Below are positions 44,862-54,344 of a stretch of 64,000 nt of DNA, piece after piece. The DNA comes from Streptomyces cinnamoneus (GTDB lineage: Bacteria; Actinomycetota; Actinomycetes; Streptomycetales; Streptomycetaceae): assembly GCF_014650495.1 (NCBI RefSeq), contig NZ_BMVB01000011.1, positions 162,200 through 226,199 on the forward strand. Reading direction: 5' to 3'. The first letter of the stretch is position 1. Each line of letters begins with the position of its first letter. The notes beneath the pieces were generated by a model, which ran no database searches, was not told where the DNA came from, and saw only the letters and a list, made by a program, of their open reading frames with translations. The translations under genes and the position numbers were made by a program.

Positions 44862-45380
44862 ATGAGCTCCGACCCGACCCGCAGGATCGTCATCCTCCGG
44901 CACGCCAAGGCCGAATGGTCCGACGTGGACGACCACGAGCGGCCCCTCGCGGACCGCGGGCGCAAGGACGCCCCGGTCGCCGGCCGCTGGCTCGCCGGTT
45001 CCGGCGTCACCCCCGACCTGGCCCTCTGCTCGACCTCCGCCCGCACCCGGGAGACCTGGAAGCTCGCCGTTCCCGAGCTGCCCGAGCGTCCCCGGACGGT
45101 CTACGAGGAGCGGATGTACGAGGCATCCCTCGGCGAGCTGATCGCGCTGGTCAACGAGGTCTCGGACGAGGTGTCCGACCTGGTGCTCATCGGGCACAAC
45201 CCCGGGATGCACGCCCTGGCCGACGCCCTCGCGGGCGAGTCGGACGGCGATCTGCTGCCCCGGATGAACCGTTCCGGCTTCCCGACGTCCGCCATTGCGG
45301 TGCTCACCTTCACCGGCTCCTGGAAGGCCGTGGAGCACGGCGTGGGCAGGCTCGTCGCGTTCTGGGCCCCGCACGCCTGA
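44862..45380 (+). CDS. SixA-type histidine phosphatase
   Basis: This 172-aa protein opens RRIVILRHAKAEW, the RHG motif region of histidine phosphatases (RHA here), and has SARTRETWKLA and LIGHNPGMHALADAL with the second catalytic His. It most resembles SixA, which removes phosphate from HPt histidines. ATG 44862 is chosen because it begins the domain; an in-frame upstream extension has no similarity. Confidence 0.88.
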   Translation: MSSDPTRRIVILRHAKAEWSDVDDHERPLADRGRKDAPVAGRWLAGSGVTPDLALCSTSARTRETWKLAVPELPERPRTVYEERMYEASLGELIALVNEVSDEVSDLVLIGHNPGMHALADALAGESDGDLLPRMNRSGFPTSAIAVLTFTGSWKAVEHGVGRLVAFWAPHA

Positions 45381-45448
45381 CCGCCGGCGGGGACGGGCGG
45401 CCCGTCGGTCCGTCCCCCTCCCGGACACTCGCGGGCGCTCCCGGGCGC

Positions 45449-46681
45449 TCACTCGTGGGTGTTGGCTGCCTCGACCTCTTCGCGCGTGACGCCCAGCAGG
45501 TACAGCACGGTGTCCAGGAACGGCACGTTCACCGCGGTGTGCGCGGCCTCCCGCACCACGGGCTTGGCGTTGAACGCGACGCCCAACCCCGCGGCGTTGA
45601 GCATGTCCAGGTCGTTGGCGCCGTCGCCGACCGCCACCGTCTGCGCCAGCGGCACCCCGGCCTCCGCCGCGAACCGGCGCAGCAGCCGGGCCTTGCCCGC
45701 CCGGTCCACGATCTCCCCGGTGACCCGGCCGGTCAGCTTCCCGTCGACTATCTCCAGCGTGTTCGCCGACGCGAAGTCCAGCCCCAGCCGCTCCCGCAGA
45801 TCGTCCGTCACCTGCGTGAAGCCGCCCGAGACCACGCCCACCTGGAAGCCCAGCCGCTTCAGCGTCCTGATCAGGGTCCGGGCGCCCGGCGTCAGCCGCA
45901 CCTCGGCCCGCACCTTCTCCACCACCGACGCGTCGAGCCCCGCCAGCAGCGCCACCCGCTCGTGCAGCGACGCCTCGAAGTCCAGCTCGCCCCGCATCGC
46001 CCGCGCGGTCACCTCGGCCACCTCGGCCTCACAGCCCGCATGGGCCGCGAACAGCTCGATGACCTCGTCCTGGATGAGCGTGGAGTCCACGTCCATCACG
46101 ACCAGCCGCTGCGCCCGCCGCTGCAGACCGGCCGCCACGACGGCCACGTCCACGCCCAGGGCCGCCGACTCGATGGCCAGTGCCGTGCGCAGCTTCTCCG
46201 TCTCCGTGCCCGAGACGGCGAACTCCACCGCCGTCACCGGGTACTTGGCGAGCCGGAAGATGCGGTCGATGTTGCCGCCGGTGTCGGTGATGCACGCGGC
46301 GATGGCCGCCGTCGACTCGGCCGTCAGCGGGTGCCCGAGCACCGTGACGTGGGAACGTCCCGTGCCGCGGGGCCGGTTGTCGCCCCGGCCCGAGATGATC
46401 TCGGTCTGCAGGTGCATCGAGTCGGCCCAGCTGTGCACGGTGGCCCGCAGCTCGCCCTCGGTCACGGCGCCGCCGGCGGGCGCGGTGACGAGCGCGCACA
46501 GCGTGATCCGGCCTCGCGTGACGATCTGCTCGATGTCTATGACGTCCACGGCGTAGGCGGCGAGGGTGTCGAAGAGCCCGGCGGTGATGCCCGGCCGGTC
46601 CTTCCCGAAGATCTTGACGAGGAGGGTCGGGACATCGTCGCCGGTGGCAGCGGTGACAGGCGGGGTCTGCGATGCGCTCAT
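45449..46681 (-). CDS. serB: Phosphoserine phosphatase with ACT domain
   Basis: This 410-aa enzyme dephosphorylates phosphoserine in the last step of serine synthesis. N-terminal ACT-like regions (LLVKIFGKDRPGITAGLFD, then SHVTVLGHPLTAESTAAI) precede the HAD phosphatase domain. That domain has VMDVDSTLIQDEVIELFA (motif I), VGVVSGGFTQVTDDL and VGDGANDLDMLNAAGLGVAF (motif IV). ATG 46681 starts the domain. It lies 58 bp after the streptophobe gene. Confidence 0.93.
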   Translation of the reverse strand: MSASQTPPVTAATGDDVPTLLVKIFGKDRPGITAGLFDTLAAYAVDVIDIEQIVTRGRITLCALVTAPAGGAVTEGELRATVHSWADSMHLQTEIISGRGDNRPRGTGRSHVTVLGHPLTAESTAAIAACITDTGGNIDRIFRLAKYPVTAVEFAVSGTETEKLRTALAIESAALGVDVAVVAAGLQRRAQRLVVMDVDSTLIQDEVIELFAAHAGCEAEVAEVTARAMRGELDFEASLHERVALLAGLDASVVEKVRAEVRLTPGARTLIRTLKRLGFQVGVVSGGFTQVTDDLRERLGLDFASANTLEIVDGKLTGRVTGEIVDRAGKARLLRRFAAEAGVPLAQTVAVGDGANDLDMLNAAGLGVAFNAKPVVREAAHTAVNVPFLDTVLYLLGVTREEVEAANTHE

Positions 46682-46739
46682 GGTGGTCCTACGGTAGCGG
46701 TCCCCGCGCCCCGTCCGTACATGTGTCCTGGGCAACCAC

Positions 46740-48398
46740 CTACCGCCGGCCCCCCGGCGCGGGCGGTGGTTCGTCCGGCGGCGGCACCGGCGAGGAGCCG
46801 TAGCGGTACCCGGAGGGCCCCCGTGGCCGCCGCGGCGGCGGCACCGGGCCACGGCTCGTCTGCGTGGGTGCGCTGAAGGGGTCGCCCCCGGCCGGCCCCG
46901 CCGCTCCCGGCGGCCGCAGATACGGATTGGTCTCCTCGTGCGCGGCCCGGTAACCCGGCGACGGACGGTACGGCCCGGGCAGGTACGCCAGATCCGGGTA
47001 CGTTCGTCCATCCGGGCGTACCCCTCGTGCGGAGGGCGACGCCCGCCGCCCGGCCGCCCCCGTCGCACACGCCAGCAGCGCCCCGGCCGCTCCCGCCCCG
47101 AACCCCCACACCGCGCCCAGCGCCGCCGCCCCCGGCACGCTGCCGCCCAGCTGCAGCCCCGCCCCCACCGCGTCGACGCCCAGCACGGACAGGCTCGCGC
47201 CCACCTCCACCCGCGTCGCCAGCGCCAGCAGCGGCAGGGCCACCGCCCCGGCCAATCCCAGCCATAGCCCGCACCGCCCGGCGAACGCCACCGGTCCCCC
47301 CCCGCCCCGGGGCGTCCGGGCCGCCGCGAGCACCCCGGCGGTCAGCATCAGCAGGGCACACGCCAGGGACAGCAGCCACACCAGTGGTTCCAGCTCGGCC
47401 AGCCGCGCCACCGTCACCGACTGCTCGGTGTCGGCGCGCAGCAGGGTGTCGAGCGGATGGGGCAGCACCTGCAGCAGTGATCCGCTCGCCGTACCCCGCA
47501 GCGGCACGAACAGCCCCAGCGGCACCCCGAGCCACACTCCGTTCGGTGCCCCGAGCAGGGCCGCGCCCAGCACCCGCCGCGGATGGCCGTCCCCCGAGGC
47601 CGCCCCCACCGCCGCCGCCAGGCCGGCCGCGACGGACAGCACCAGCACGGCACGCAGGGCCGAGGCCGCCGGACGGACCGTCCGGTGCCCCGCCCGCCAG
47701 CGGCGGGGCAGCGGGGCCCGGCGGGCGGCCAGCAGCGTGATCAGCAGCACGGCGAGGACCCAGACCAGCCCGCCGAGCAGCGACGCCCCGGCCCGGACGG
47801 AGAAGCCGACGGACGCCTTGGCGTCCGCGAGGCCCGCGATGCGGTCCGGCAGACCGCCCCCGAAGTCCCCGATGTCCCCGAGCCCGGGGATCTCCAGGCC
47901 GGGCCCCTTGCCGCCGGACGCCGCCGGGCTCCCGAGGCCCAGCCCGCCGCCGTCGATGGTGACCGTCGACGACCCCGCCCAGGCGAGCCCGCCGAGCAGC
48001 AGCAGGAACAGGACGGCCACCGCAGCCGCCCGCGCGACGAGCTCACGGCCCGGCACGGCCGCACCCGAGCCGCGCAGGGACCGGGCGAAGACCCAGCCGA
48101 GCAGCAGTGCCCCCGTCAGACTCACACCCAGTGGCGCGATATCGATGGTGGTGTGCGCCCCCGCGCCCGTCAGCCCGAATGCTTCGACCGAGCCCGAGGG
48201 AGTGATCGAGCCACCGACGGCCAGGACGACCACCGCGGCCGTCATCGGGCCCAGCGAGCCCGCCGCATCCGCCCCCAGCAGGTGCAATCCCAGCGCCGCG
48301 ACCCCGGCCATCGCGAGAAAAGCCCAGCTCACGGCCGCTATGGCGGTAAGGATCAGGTCGGCGGCCAGCGCCGCACGCCTGCCACTGGTCATGGTCAT
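46740..48398 (-). CDS. Streptophobe family membrane protein
   Basis: This 552-aa protein has many Ala/Leu/Gly-rich transmembrane helices, beginning LILTAIAAVSWAFLAMAGVAAL. It includes a segment starting SGSVEAFGLTGAGAHTTI, and ends with a long Pro/Arg-rich hydrophilic tail. The family name streptophobe is used for this actinobacterial membrane protein; function unknown. ATG 48398 is preferred; ATG 48437 is possible. It is divergent from the FHA-ABC gene. Confidence 0.85.
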   Translation of the reverse strand: MTMTSGRRAALAADLILTAIAAVSWAFLAMAGVAALGLHLLGADAAGSLGPMTAAVVVLAVGGSITPSGSVEAFGLTGAGAHTTIDIAPLGVSLTGALLLGWVFARSLRGSGAAVPGRELVARAAAVAVLFLLLLGGLAWAGSSTVTIDGGGLGLGSPAASGGKGPGLEIPGLGDIGDFGGGLPDRIAGLADAKASVGFSVRAGASLLGGLVWVLAVLLITLLAARRAPLPRRWRAGHRTVRPAASALRAVLVLSVAAGLAAAVGAASGDGHPRRVLGAALLGAPNGVWLGVPLGLFVPLRGTASGSLLQVLPHPLDTLLRADTEQSVTVARLAELEPLVWLLSLACALLMLTAGVLAAARTPRGGGGPVAFAGRCGLWLGLAGAVALPLLALATRVEVGASLSVLGVDAVGAGLQLGGSVPGAAALGAVWGFGAGAAGALLACATGAAGRRASPSARGVRPDGRTYPDLAYLPGPYRPSPGYRAAHEETNPYLRPPGAAGPAGGDPFSAPTQTSRGPVPPPRRPRGPSGYRYGSSPVPPPDEPPPAPGGRR

Positions 48399-48638
48399 CA
48401 CGGCCCCCCGATGCCTACCACGTGCCCGGATGCTCATGATCCGTACACATCCATCGCATCTACGGGCGGTTACTACTGTCAGGGCGCGTTTCGCATCGGT
48501 CAACGGCGCCTGTTACAGGCCCGGTACACCTCCGCGCCACTCCCGACTTTCGGTGGGGGGACTGCGCCTGAAATAGTTCCTCCCGATGTTCGCCATCCCT
48601 AGACTCCCCCGTGCAGGGGGCTCATCGGGGGACAAATA

Positions 48639-51206
48639 GTGGGGCATGGAGTGCCGGAACTCGTACTGGAATTGAACGGACAGACCTGGACGCTGGACCC
48701 GTCCCGGTCGTACACCCTGGGGCGCGACCCGCAGGGTGACATGGTGCTGGAGGACGCCCGCGTCTCCTGGCGGCACGCCACCCTCCGCTGGGGAGGCCGC
48801 AGCTGGGTCATCGAGGACCACGGCAGCACCAACGGCACGTACGTGCAGGGCCAGCGGATCCATCAGATGGAGATCGGCCCCGGCTCGGCCGTCCACCTGG
48901 GCAACGCGACGGACGGCCCGCGGCTGAACCTGTCCGGTGCCGCCGCCCCCGCCGCCCCGGCCGCGGACCTCTACAACGCCCAGACCGCGTTCGCCGCGCC
49001 GCTGCAGCAGCAGGCCGGACAGCAGTACCAGCAGCCCGGCCAGCAGGCCGCCGGCCAGGGCTGGCCCGGGCAGCAGCAGTACCAGCACCCCCCGCAGCAG
49101 CAGGGTTCCTGGCAGCAGCCCCAGGCCCAGCAGCCGTACGTCCCGCAGCAGGCCGCGCAGTCGCCGCAGGCGCCCGGCGGCGGCGCGGGAGCTCCGTCCG
49201 CCCCCGGCGACGGAAGCCCGACCCGCTTCCATCAGATGGCCGTCGGCCGTGTGATGCGCATCGGTCGTGCGCTGGACAACGAGCTGGTCGTCTCCGACCT
49301 GCAGGTCTCCCGGCACCACGCCGAGTTCCGGGCCACCGCCGGCGGATTCGAGATCGTCGACCTCGGCAGTCACAACGGCACCTACGTCAACGGTCAGCCG
49401 GTCCGCCAGCAGGTCATCGGCCCCAACGACATCGTCGGTGTCGGTCACTCCACCTTCCGGCTGGTCGGCGACCGCCTCGAAGAGTTCGTCGACACCGGTG
49501 ACGTCTCCTTCTCGGCCCGCCACCTCACCGTCACGGTCGACGGCGGCAAGCAGATCCTCAAGGACGTCTCCTTCGGCGTCCCCGAGAAGTCGCTGATCGC
49601 CGTCATCGGCCCCTCCGGCTCCGGAAAGTCCACCCTGCTCAAGGCGCTCACCGGCTACCGGCCCGCCAACGAGGGCGACGTCCTCTACGACAACCGAAAC
49701 CTGTACAAGCAGTTCGCCGAACTGCGCCAGCGCATCGGTCTGGTCCCGCAGGACGACATCCTGCACAAGGAGCTCACCGTCCGGAAGGCGCTGCGCTACG
49801 CGGCCAAGCTCCGCTTCCCCGGCGACACCGCGGCCTCCGAGCGCGAGGCCCGCATCGACGAGGTGCTGCGCGAGCTCAAGCTCGACATCCACAAGGACAA
49901 GAAGGTCACCGCCCTCTCCGGCGGCCAGCGCAAGCGCGTCTCGGTCGCCCTGGAGCTGCTGACCAAGCCGTCGCTGATCTTCCTGGACGAGCCCACCTCC
50001 GGCCTCGACCCGGGCATGGACCGAGACGTCATGCAGTTGCTGCGCGGCCTGGCCGACGACGGCCGCACGGTCCTGGTGGTCACCCACTCCGTCGCCGAGC
50101 TCGCCCTGTGCGACAAGCTGCTCGTCATGGCCCCCGGCGGCTCGGTCGCCTACTTCGGCCCGCCGGAGGAGGCGCTCAACTTCTTCGGCTACGAGACCTG
50201 GGCCGACGTCTTCTCGGCCTTCGAGAACTACCGCGACTACGACTGGTCGGGCCGCTGGAAGGGCTCGCAGCACTACCAGATGTACGCGGCCGACATCGAC
50301 GCCGTCGCCCCGCAGTCCGTGCACGTCCAGCCGCAGATGGTCCGCCCGTCGGTGCCGCAGAGCTGGGGCTCCCAGCTGTGGACGCTGATGCGCCGCTACA
50401 GCTCGGTCATCGCCTCCGACCGCGGCTTCCTCGCCCTGATGCTGCTCCTGCCCGCCGTCCTCGGCGGCGTGAGCGCCCTGATCCCGTCCGACTTCGGACT
50501 CGGCGCGCCGAGCAAGGGCCACTTCAACCAGGACGCCGGCACGATCATGCTGATCCTCGCGGTCGGCATGTGCTTCTCCGGCGCGGCCAACTCCGTCCGT
50601 GAGCTGATCAAGGAACGGGTCATCTACGAACGGGAACGCGCCGTGGGCCTGTCCCGGTCCGCGTACCTGATGTCCAAGGTGTTCGTCCTCAGCTTCATCA
50701 CCGTGGTGCAGGGCGTCCTCACCTGCGCCATCGGCTTCTCGGTCCGCAAGCTGCCGGAGCAGGGCCTCATCCTGAAGAAGTTCCCGGCCGTCGAGCTCTG
50801 CCTCGTGATCATCGGCCTGGGCTTCACCTGCATGATGATCGGCCTGGTCATCTCCTCCCTGGTGAAGACCGCCGAGAAGACCATGCCGCTGCTGGTCATG
50901 TTCGCCATCGTCCAGGTCGTGTTCACCGGCATCCTGTTCAAGCTGTACGACGCGCCCGGCGTCGAGCAGGTCGCCTGGCTGATGCCGGCCCGCTGGGCCA
51001 TCGCCGGTGCCGGCACCACGCTGGACCTCTCGCACATCATGGCGCCGATGGACAAGAACAACCCGACGAACCTCGACCCGCTCTGGGCGCACACCGCCGG
51101 CCAGTGGGGCATCGACATGATCGCCCTCCTCGCCCTCGGCGTCGTGTGCGGCTTCGCGGTCGTCCGCCTGCTGCGCCGCCACGAGCCCGAGGTCATGCGC
51201 AAGTAG
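48639..51206 (+). CDS. FHA-FHA-ABC transporter fusion protein
   Basis: This 855-aa protein has two forkhead-associated domains: GRDPQGDMVLEDARVSWRHA with GSTNGTYVQGQ, about residues 25-75, and GRALDNELVVSDLQVSRHHA with GSHNGTYVNGQ, about residues 208-260. They are joined by a Gln/Pro-rich linker. An ABC ATPase follows (GPSGSGKST, LSGGQRKRVSVALE, LIFLDEPTSGLDPG). Six or so membrane helices (ABC-2 type) end the protein. FHA domains read phosphothreonine, so export may be gated by a Ser/Thr kinase. GTG 48639 is used; GTG 48651 is also possible. Confidence 0.9.
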   Translation: MGHGVPELVLELNGQTWTLDPSRSYTLGRDPQGDMVLEDARVSWRHATLRWGGRSWVIEDHGSTNGTYVQGQRIHQMEIGPGSAVHLGNATDGPRLNLSGAAAPAAPAADLYNAQTAFAAPLQQQAGQQYQQPGQQAAGQGWPGQQQYQHPPQQQGSWQQPQAQQPYVPQQAAQSPQAPGGGAGAPSAPGDGSPTRFHQMAVGRVMRIGRALDNELVVSDLQVSRHHAEFRATAGGFEIVDLGSHNGTYVNGQPVRQQVIGPNDIVGVGHSTFRLVGDRLEEFVDTGDVSFSARHLTVTVDGGKQILKDVSFGVPEKSLIAVIGPSGSGKSTLLKALTGYRPANEGDVLYDNRNLYKQFAELRQRIGLVPQDDILHKELTVRKALRYAAKLRFPGDTAASEREARIDEVLRELKLDIHKDKKVTALSGGQRKRVSVALELLTKPSLIFLDEPTSGLDPGMDRDVMQLLRGLADDGRTVLVVTHSVAELALCDKLLVMAPGGSVAYFGPPEEALNFFGYETWADVFSAFENYRDYDWSGRWKGSQHYQMYAADIDAVAPQSVHVQPQMVRPSVPQSWGSQLWTLMRRYSSVIASDRGFLALMLLLPAVLGGVSALIPSDFGLGAPSKGHFNQDAGTIMLILAVGMCFSGAANSVRELIKERVIYERERAVGLSRSAYLMSKVFVLSFITVVQGVLTCAIGFSVRKLPEQGLILKKFPAVELCLVIIGLGFTCMMIGLVISSLVKTAEKTMPLLVMFAIVQVVFTGILFKLYDAPGVEQVAWLMPARWAIAGAGTTLDLSHIMAPMDKNNPTNLDPLWAHTAGQWGIDMIALLALGVVCGFAVVRLLRRHEPEVMRK

Positions 51207-51220
51207 TCGGCCATGCATGG

Positions 51221-51268
51221 ATATGCCGCAGGGCGGCACCCGGTCCCGGGTGCCGCCCTGCGGCATAT
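51221..51268. terminator. Strong bidirectional hairpin
   Basis: A 23-bp perfect inverted repeat: arm 51221-51243 starts ATATGCCGCAGGG, arm 51246-51268 ends CCCTGCGGCATAT, loop TC. It separates the convergent FHA-ABC and transglycosylase genes. Confidence 0.85.
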
Positions 51269-51309
51269 GTGCTGGTCACAGCCTTGGTCAAAGGCCGGTA
51301 CGAGCTCTC

Positions 51310-52035
51310 TTAGTACGCCGAGTTGACGTTGTCCATGGAGCCGTAGACCTTCCACGCGTAGTTGCACGCGGCGGTGATGTTGGCGACCGGGTCGTAGATG
51401 TTCCAGGAGGTGCCGTCGACGTGGTACGCCTTGAAGGTCGGGTCGATCACCTGGAGCAGGCCCTTGGACGGGATGCCGGCGGCGGCGTTGGAGTCCCAGT
51501 TGTTGATGGCGTTGGGGTTGCCGGTCGACTCCCGCATGATGTTGCGGTAGATGCCGTCGTACGAGCCGGGGATGCCCTTGGCCTTCATGATGTCCAGCGC
51601 CTCCTTGATCCAGCCGTCAAGGTTGTTGGCGTAGGTCTTCTTGGCGGGCGCGGCCGGGGCGGCCGGGGCGGCGGGCGCGGCCGGGGCGGGCTTGCGCTCC
51701 TGGGACCGGCTCGCGGCCTCCTTCTCGGCGCGCTCCTTGTCGGCCTTGGCCTTGGCGGCGGCCTCGGCTTCGGCCTTCTTCTTGGCCTCGGCGTCGGCCT
51801 TGGCCTGCTTGGCGGCGTTGTCCGACTGCTTGGTCAGCTCGTCCTGCTGGGTCTCCCCGAAGGCGGTGGCGTTCCAGGCGACCGGCTTGACGGCGACGTC
51901 CTTCTGCTCGGCGTCGGCGGCACCGCCGGGGACGACGGCGAAGGCCAGGGCGGCGACGCCTGCCGCGGCGATGCCGGCGGCGGAGAACTTGTGGGTCTTG
52001 GTGAGACGGCTATAACCGGAGATGGGGGAGCGCAT
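51310..52035 (-). CDS. Secreted transglycosylase (SLT-domain) protein
   Basis: This 241-aa exported protein has a signal peptide (AAGIAAAGVAALAFAVVPG). A charged, Ala/Lys/Glu-rich coiled coil follows, and then a PAPAAPAAPAAPAAP repeat. The C-terminal lytic transglycosylase domain carries IYRNIMRESTGNPNAINNW, with the catalytic Glu in RES, and SKGLLQVIDPTFKAYH. It cuts peptidoglycan. The gene follows a long structured gap. ATG 52035 is chosen although its purine-rich site is about 11 bp away. Confidence 0.88.
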   Translation of the reverse strand: MRSPISGYSRLTKTHKFSAAGIAAAGVAALAFAVVPGGAADAEQKDVAVKPVAWNATAFGETQQDELTKQSDNAAKQAKADAEAKKKAEAEAAAKAKADKERAEKEAASRSQERKPAPAAPAAPAAPAAPAKKTYANNLDGWIKEALDIMKAKGIPGSYDGIYRNIMRESTGNPNAINNWDSNAAAGIPSKGLLQVIDPTFKAYHVDGTSWNIYDPVANITAACNYAWKVYGSMDNVNSAY

Positions 52036-52396
52036 CTTGAGCTGAACCTCTTCCAATCGCTTGAGTCGCAGTGGCCCGGATCGGCGCGGAAAAAGCGCCG
52101 CGTCGATCTGACGGCGCCCTGCGGCTGGGCAATTGTTAGCGGCTGCAAAAACATGTGGCAAAGGTGTCTCGTACTACCCCGCTTCGTTGTGAGTCCCGGG
52201 ACGAAGGTCCCGTACACACCGCCCCGTCCCTGCTCGGAGGGAGGCTTATGGGCGCTTTACGGCTCCACTAGGCGGCTTCGTACGTGATGTGCGTCCCATG
52301 AGCGGGCTCACACCGGGGAGCCCCGACGCTCACCCGGTGTGGCCGCTCCGGTGCGGAGCGTTTGCAATGCAAAACGATCGTGGACGGGGGTGGAGC
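52036..52396. other. Structured leader of the transglycosylase gene
   Basis: This 361-bp stretch holds no gene. It contains several hairpins: CGCTCCG/CGGAGCG (52344-52360), which probably terminates the nitroreductase gene; CACACCGGG/CCCGGTGTG (52309-52341); CGGGAC/GTCCCG (52197-52212); and the near-palindrome TTTGCAATGCAAA (52361-52373), an operator candidate. It may be a regulatory 5' leader, but I see no complete known riboswitch core. Confidence 0.5.
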
Positions 52397-53095
52397 TCAG
52401 ATCTCCACCAGCACCTGATCCAGACTCTTGCGCACCAGGTCCGGCACCTCGCAGTCGGGGGCCGGATACCCCACCGGGATCACCGCGAACGCCTTCTCGT
52501 TCACCGGCCGGCCCAGCACCTCCGACAGGAACCGCATCGGGCTCGGCGTGTGCACCAGCGCCGCCAGCCCCGACAGGTGCAGCGCGGACAGCAGCATCCC
52601 GACCGCGATGCCCACCGACTCGTCCACGTAGTAGTGCTTGCGCCGCTCCCCGCCCTCACCGAGCCAGTAGCGCTGCTGGAACACCACGATCAGCGCCGGG
52701 GCGTCCGTCAGGTGCGGCTTGACCTCGTCCGTGCCCAGCGGACGCAGCGCCGCCAGCCACTCCTCTCCCAGCCGCCCGTCGTAGGAGATCCGCTCCTCTT
52801 CCTCCGCCGCCCGACGGATACGCCGCCGCACCGCGGGGTCCTTGACGAGGATGAACGTCCACGGCTGCTGGTGCGCCCCGGAGGGCGCCGTGGCGGCGCA
52901 CGCGACGGCGTCCCGCACCACCTGCTCCGGCACCGGGTCGGGGGAGAACTGCCGCACGGTCCGCCGGCCGTCCATCCGCTCCCGCAGCTCGGCGGCGCGG
53001 GCGAGCGACTCCGCCGCGGGCATCCGCGCGGGCCGGTAGGGCACGGGCCGGTAGGGCTCGCCGTGCGTGGGCGTCCACTGCATTGGTATAGACAT
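52397..53095 (-). CDS. Nitroreductase family protein
   Basis: This 232-aa FMN-binding protein has the N-terminal RRTVRQFSPDPVPEQVV, CAATAPSGAHQQPWTFILV and C-terminal VIPVGYPAPDCEVP patterns of nitroreductases (NfnB-like). It reduces nitro or quinone compounds, or halogenated tyrosine-type substrates; the real one is unknown. ATG 53095 starts it; ATG 53083 is also possible. It is divergent from the GAF kinase gene, a setting seen with redox two-component systems. Confidence 0.87.
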   Translation of the reverse strand: MSIPMQWTPTHGEPYRPVPYRPARMPAAESLARAAELRERMDGRRTVRQFSPDPVPEQVVRDAVACAATAPSGAHQQPWTFILVKDPAVRRRIRRAAEEEERISYDGRLGEEWLAALRPLGTDEVKPHLTDAPALIVVFQQRYWLGEGGERRKHYYVDESVGIAVGMLLSALHLSGLAALVHTPSPMRFLSEVLGRPVNEKAFAVIPVGYPAPDCEVPDLVRKSLDQVLVEI

Positions 53096-53198
53096 GCCCG
53101 GAGTCTGCCCACGGGCCGACCGGCCTAGGCCCGATGACCGAAGCCCCGGCCGTCCCGGGCCCGATCCCCGGCCGGGCACCGCTCGGTACGGTGATCCC

Positions 53199-54344
53199 AT
53201 GACCAACGGCCCCCGCTCCGGCCTCACGGCCGTGAGCACCGCACTCCTCGCCATGAGCCGGCACCTGGAGGTGCGCGACGTCCTCCAGACCATCGTCGTC
53301 TCGGCCCGCGAGCTCCTCGACGCCCAGTACGCGGCCCTCGGCGTCCCCGACGACCACGGGGGCTTCGCCCAGTTCGTCGTCGACGGCATCGACGACGAGG
53401 AGTGGAAGGCCATCGGCCCGCTGCCCCGCCAGCACGGCATCCTCGCCGCGATGCTCCAGGAGGCCACCCCGCAGCGCCTCGGCGACGTCCGCCAGGACCC
53501 CCGCTTCGAGGGCTGGCCCGCCGCCCACCCGGAGATGAGCGACTTCATCGGCATGCCCGTCGCCGACGGCGACGAGATCCTCGGGGCCCTCTTCCTCGCC
53601 AACAAGAACTGCCCCAAGCCGGCCGGCGGCTGCGCCTTCACCGCCGAGGACGAGCAGCTCCTCGGCGTCCTCGCCCAGCACGCCGCCATAGCCCTGACCA
53701 ACGCCCGGCTCTACGAGCGCAGCCGCGAGCTGACCATCGCCGGCGAGCGCGCCCGCCTCGCCCACGAGCTGCACGACGCCGTCTCCCAGAAGCTGTTCTC
53801 CCTGCGCCTGACCGCCCAGGCCGCCACCGCCCTCGTCGACCGCGACCCCGCCCGCGCCAAGGACGAACTGCACCAGGTCGCCCGGCTCGCCGCCGAGGCC
53901 GCCGACGAGCTGAGCGCCGCCGTGGTGGAGCTGCGCCCCGCCGGCCTCGACGAGGACGGCCTCGTCGCCACCCTGCGCACCCAGATCAAGGTCCTCGACC
54001 GCGCCCACGCCGCCCGCGTCACCTTCGACGCCCAGGGCGTACGGGCCCTGCCGGCCGCCCAGGAGGAGGCGCTGCTGCGCGTGGCGCAGGAGGCCCTGCA
54101 CAACGCCCTGCGCCACTCCGGCGCCGCAGCCGTGACCGTCACCCTCGCCCGCCGCGGCCAGGGCGCAACCCTGCGCGTGAGCGACGACGGGTGCGGCTTC
54201 AAGCCCTCCGCCGTCCGCCGGGCCGGCCGCCACCTGGGCCTGGTGTCCATGCGGGACCGCGCGAGCGGCGTCGGCGGCAGACTCACCGTCGTCTCGGAGC
54301 CCGGAAAGGGCACCACGGTCGAAATGGAGGTGCCCGGTGGCTGA
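53199..54344 (+). CDS. GAF-domain sensor histidine kinase
   Basis: This 381-aa NarL-family sensor kinase has an N-terminal GAF domain (about residues 20-175) and no membrane segment. The HisKA_3 dimerisation helix carries the phospho-acceptor His in ARLAHELHDAVSQKLF, and an ATPase domain has ALRHSGAAAVTV and LRVSDDGCGF. The GAF domain may sense a redox or small-molecule signal; the ligand is unknown. Its stop overlaps the response-regulator start by 8 bp. Confidence 0.9.
   Translation: MTNGPRSGLTAVSTALLAMSRHLEVRDVLQTIVVSARELLDAQYAALGVPDDHGGFAQFVVDGIDDEEWKAIGPLPRQHGILAAMLQEATPQRLGDVRQDPRFEGWPAAHPEMSDFIGMPVADGDEILGALFLANKNCPKPAGGCAFTAEDEQLLGVLAQHAAIALTNARLYERSRELTIAGERARLAHELHDAVSQKLFSLRLTAQAATALVDRDPARAKDELHQVARLAAEAADELSAAVVELRPAGLDEDGLVATLRTQIKVLDRAHAARVTFDAQGVRALPAAQEEALLRVAQEALHNALRHSGAAAVTVTLARRGQGATLRVSDDGCGFKPSAVRRAGRHLGLVSMRDRASGVGGRLTVVSEPGKGTTVEMEVPGG

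Noticed and set aside
52140..52215. c-di-AMP (ydaO) riboswitch in the transglycosylase leader
   Set aside because: A weak GAGAC...CCTTT and CAGC...CTAAC resemblance exists, but the conserved core blocks are absent.
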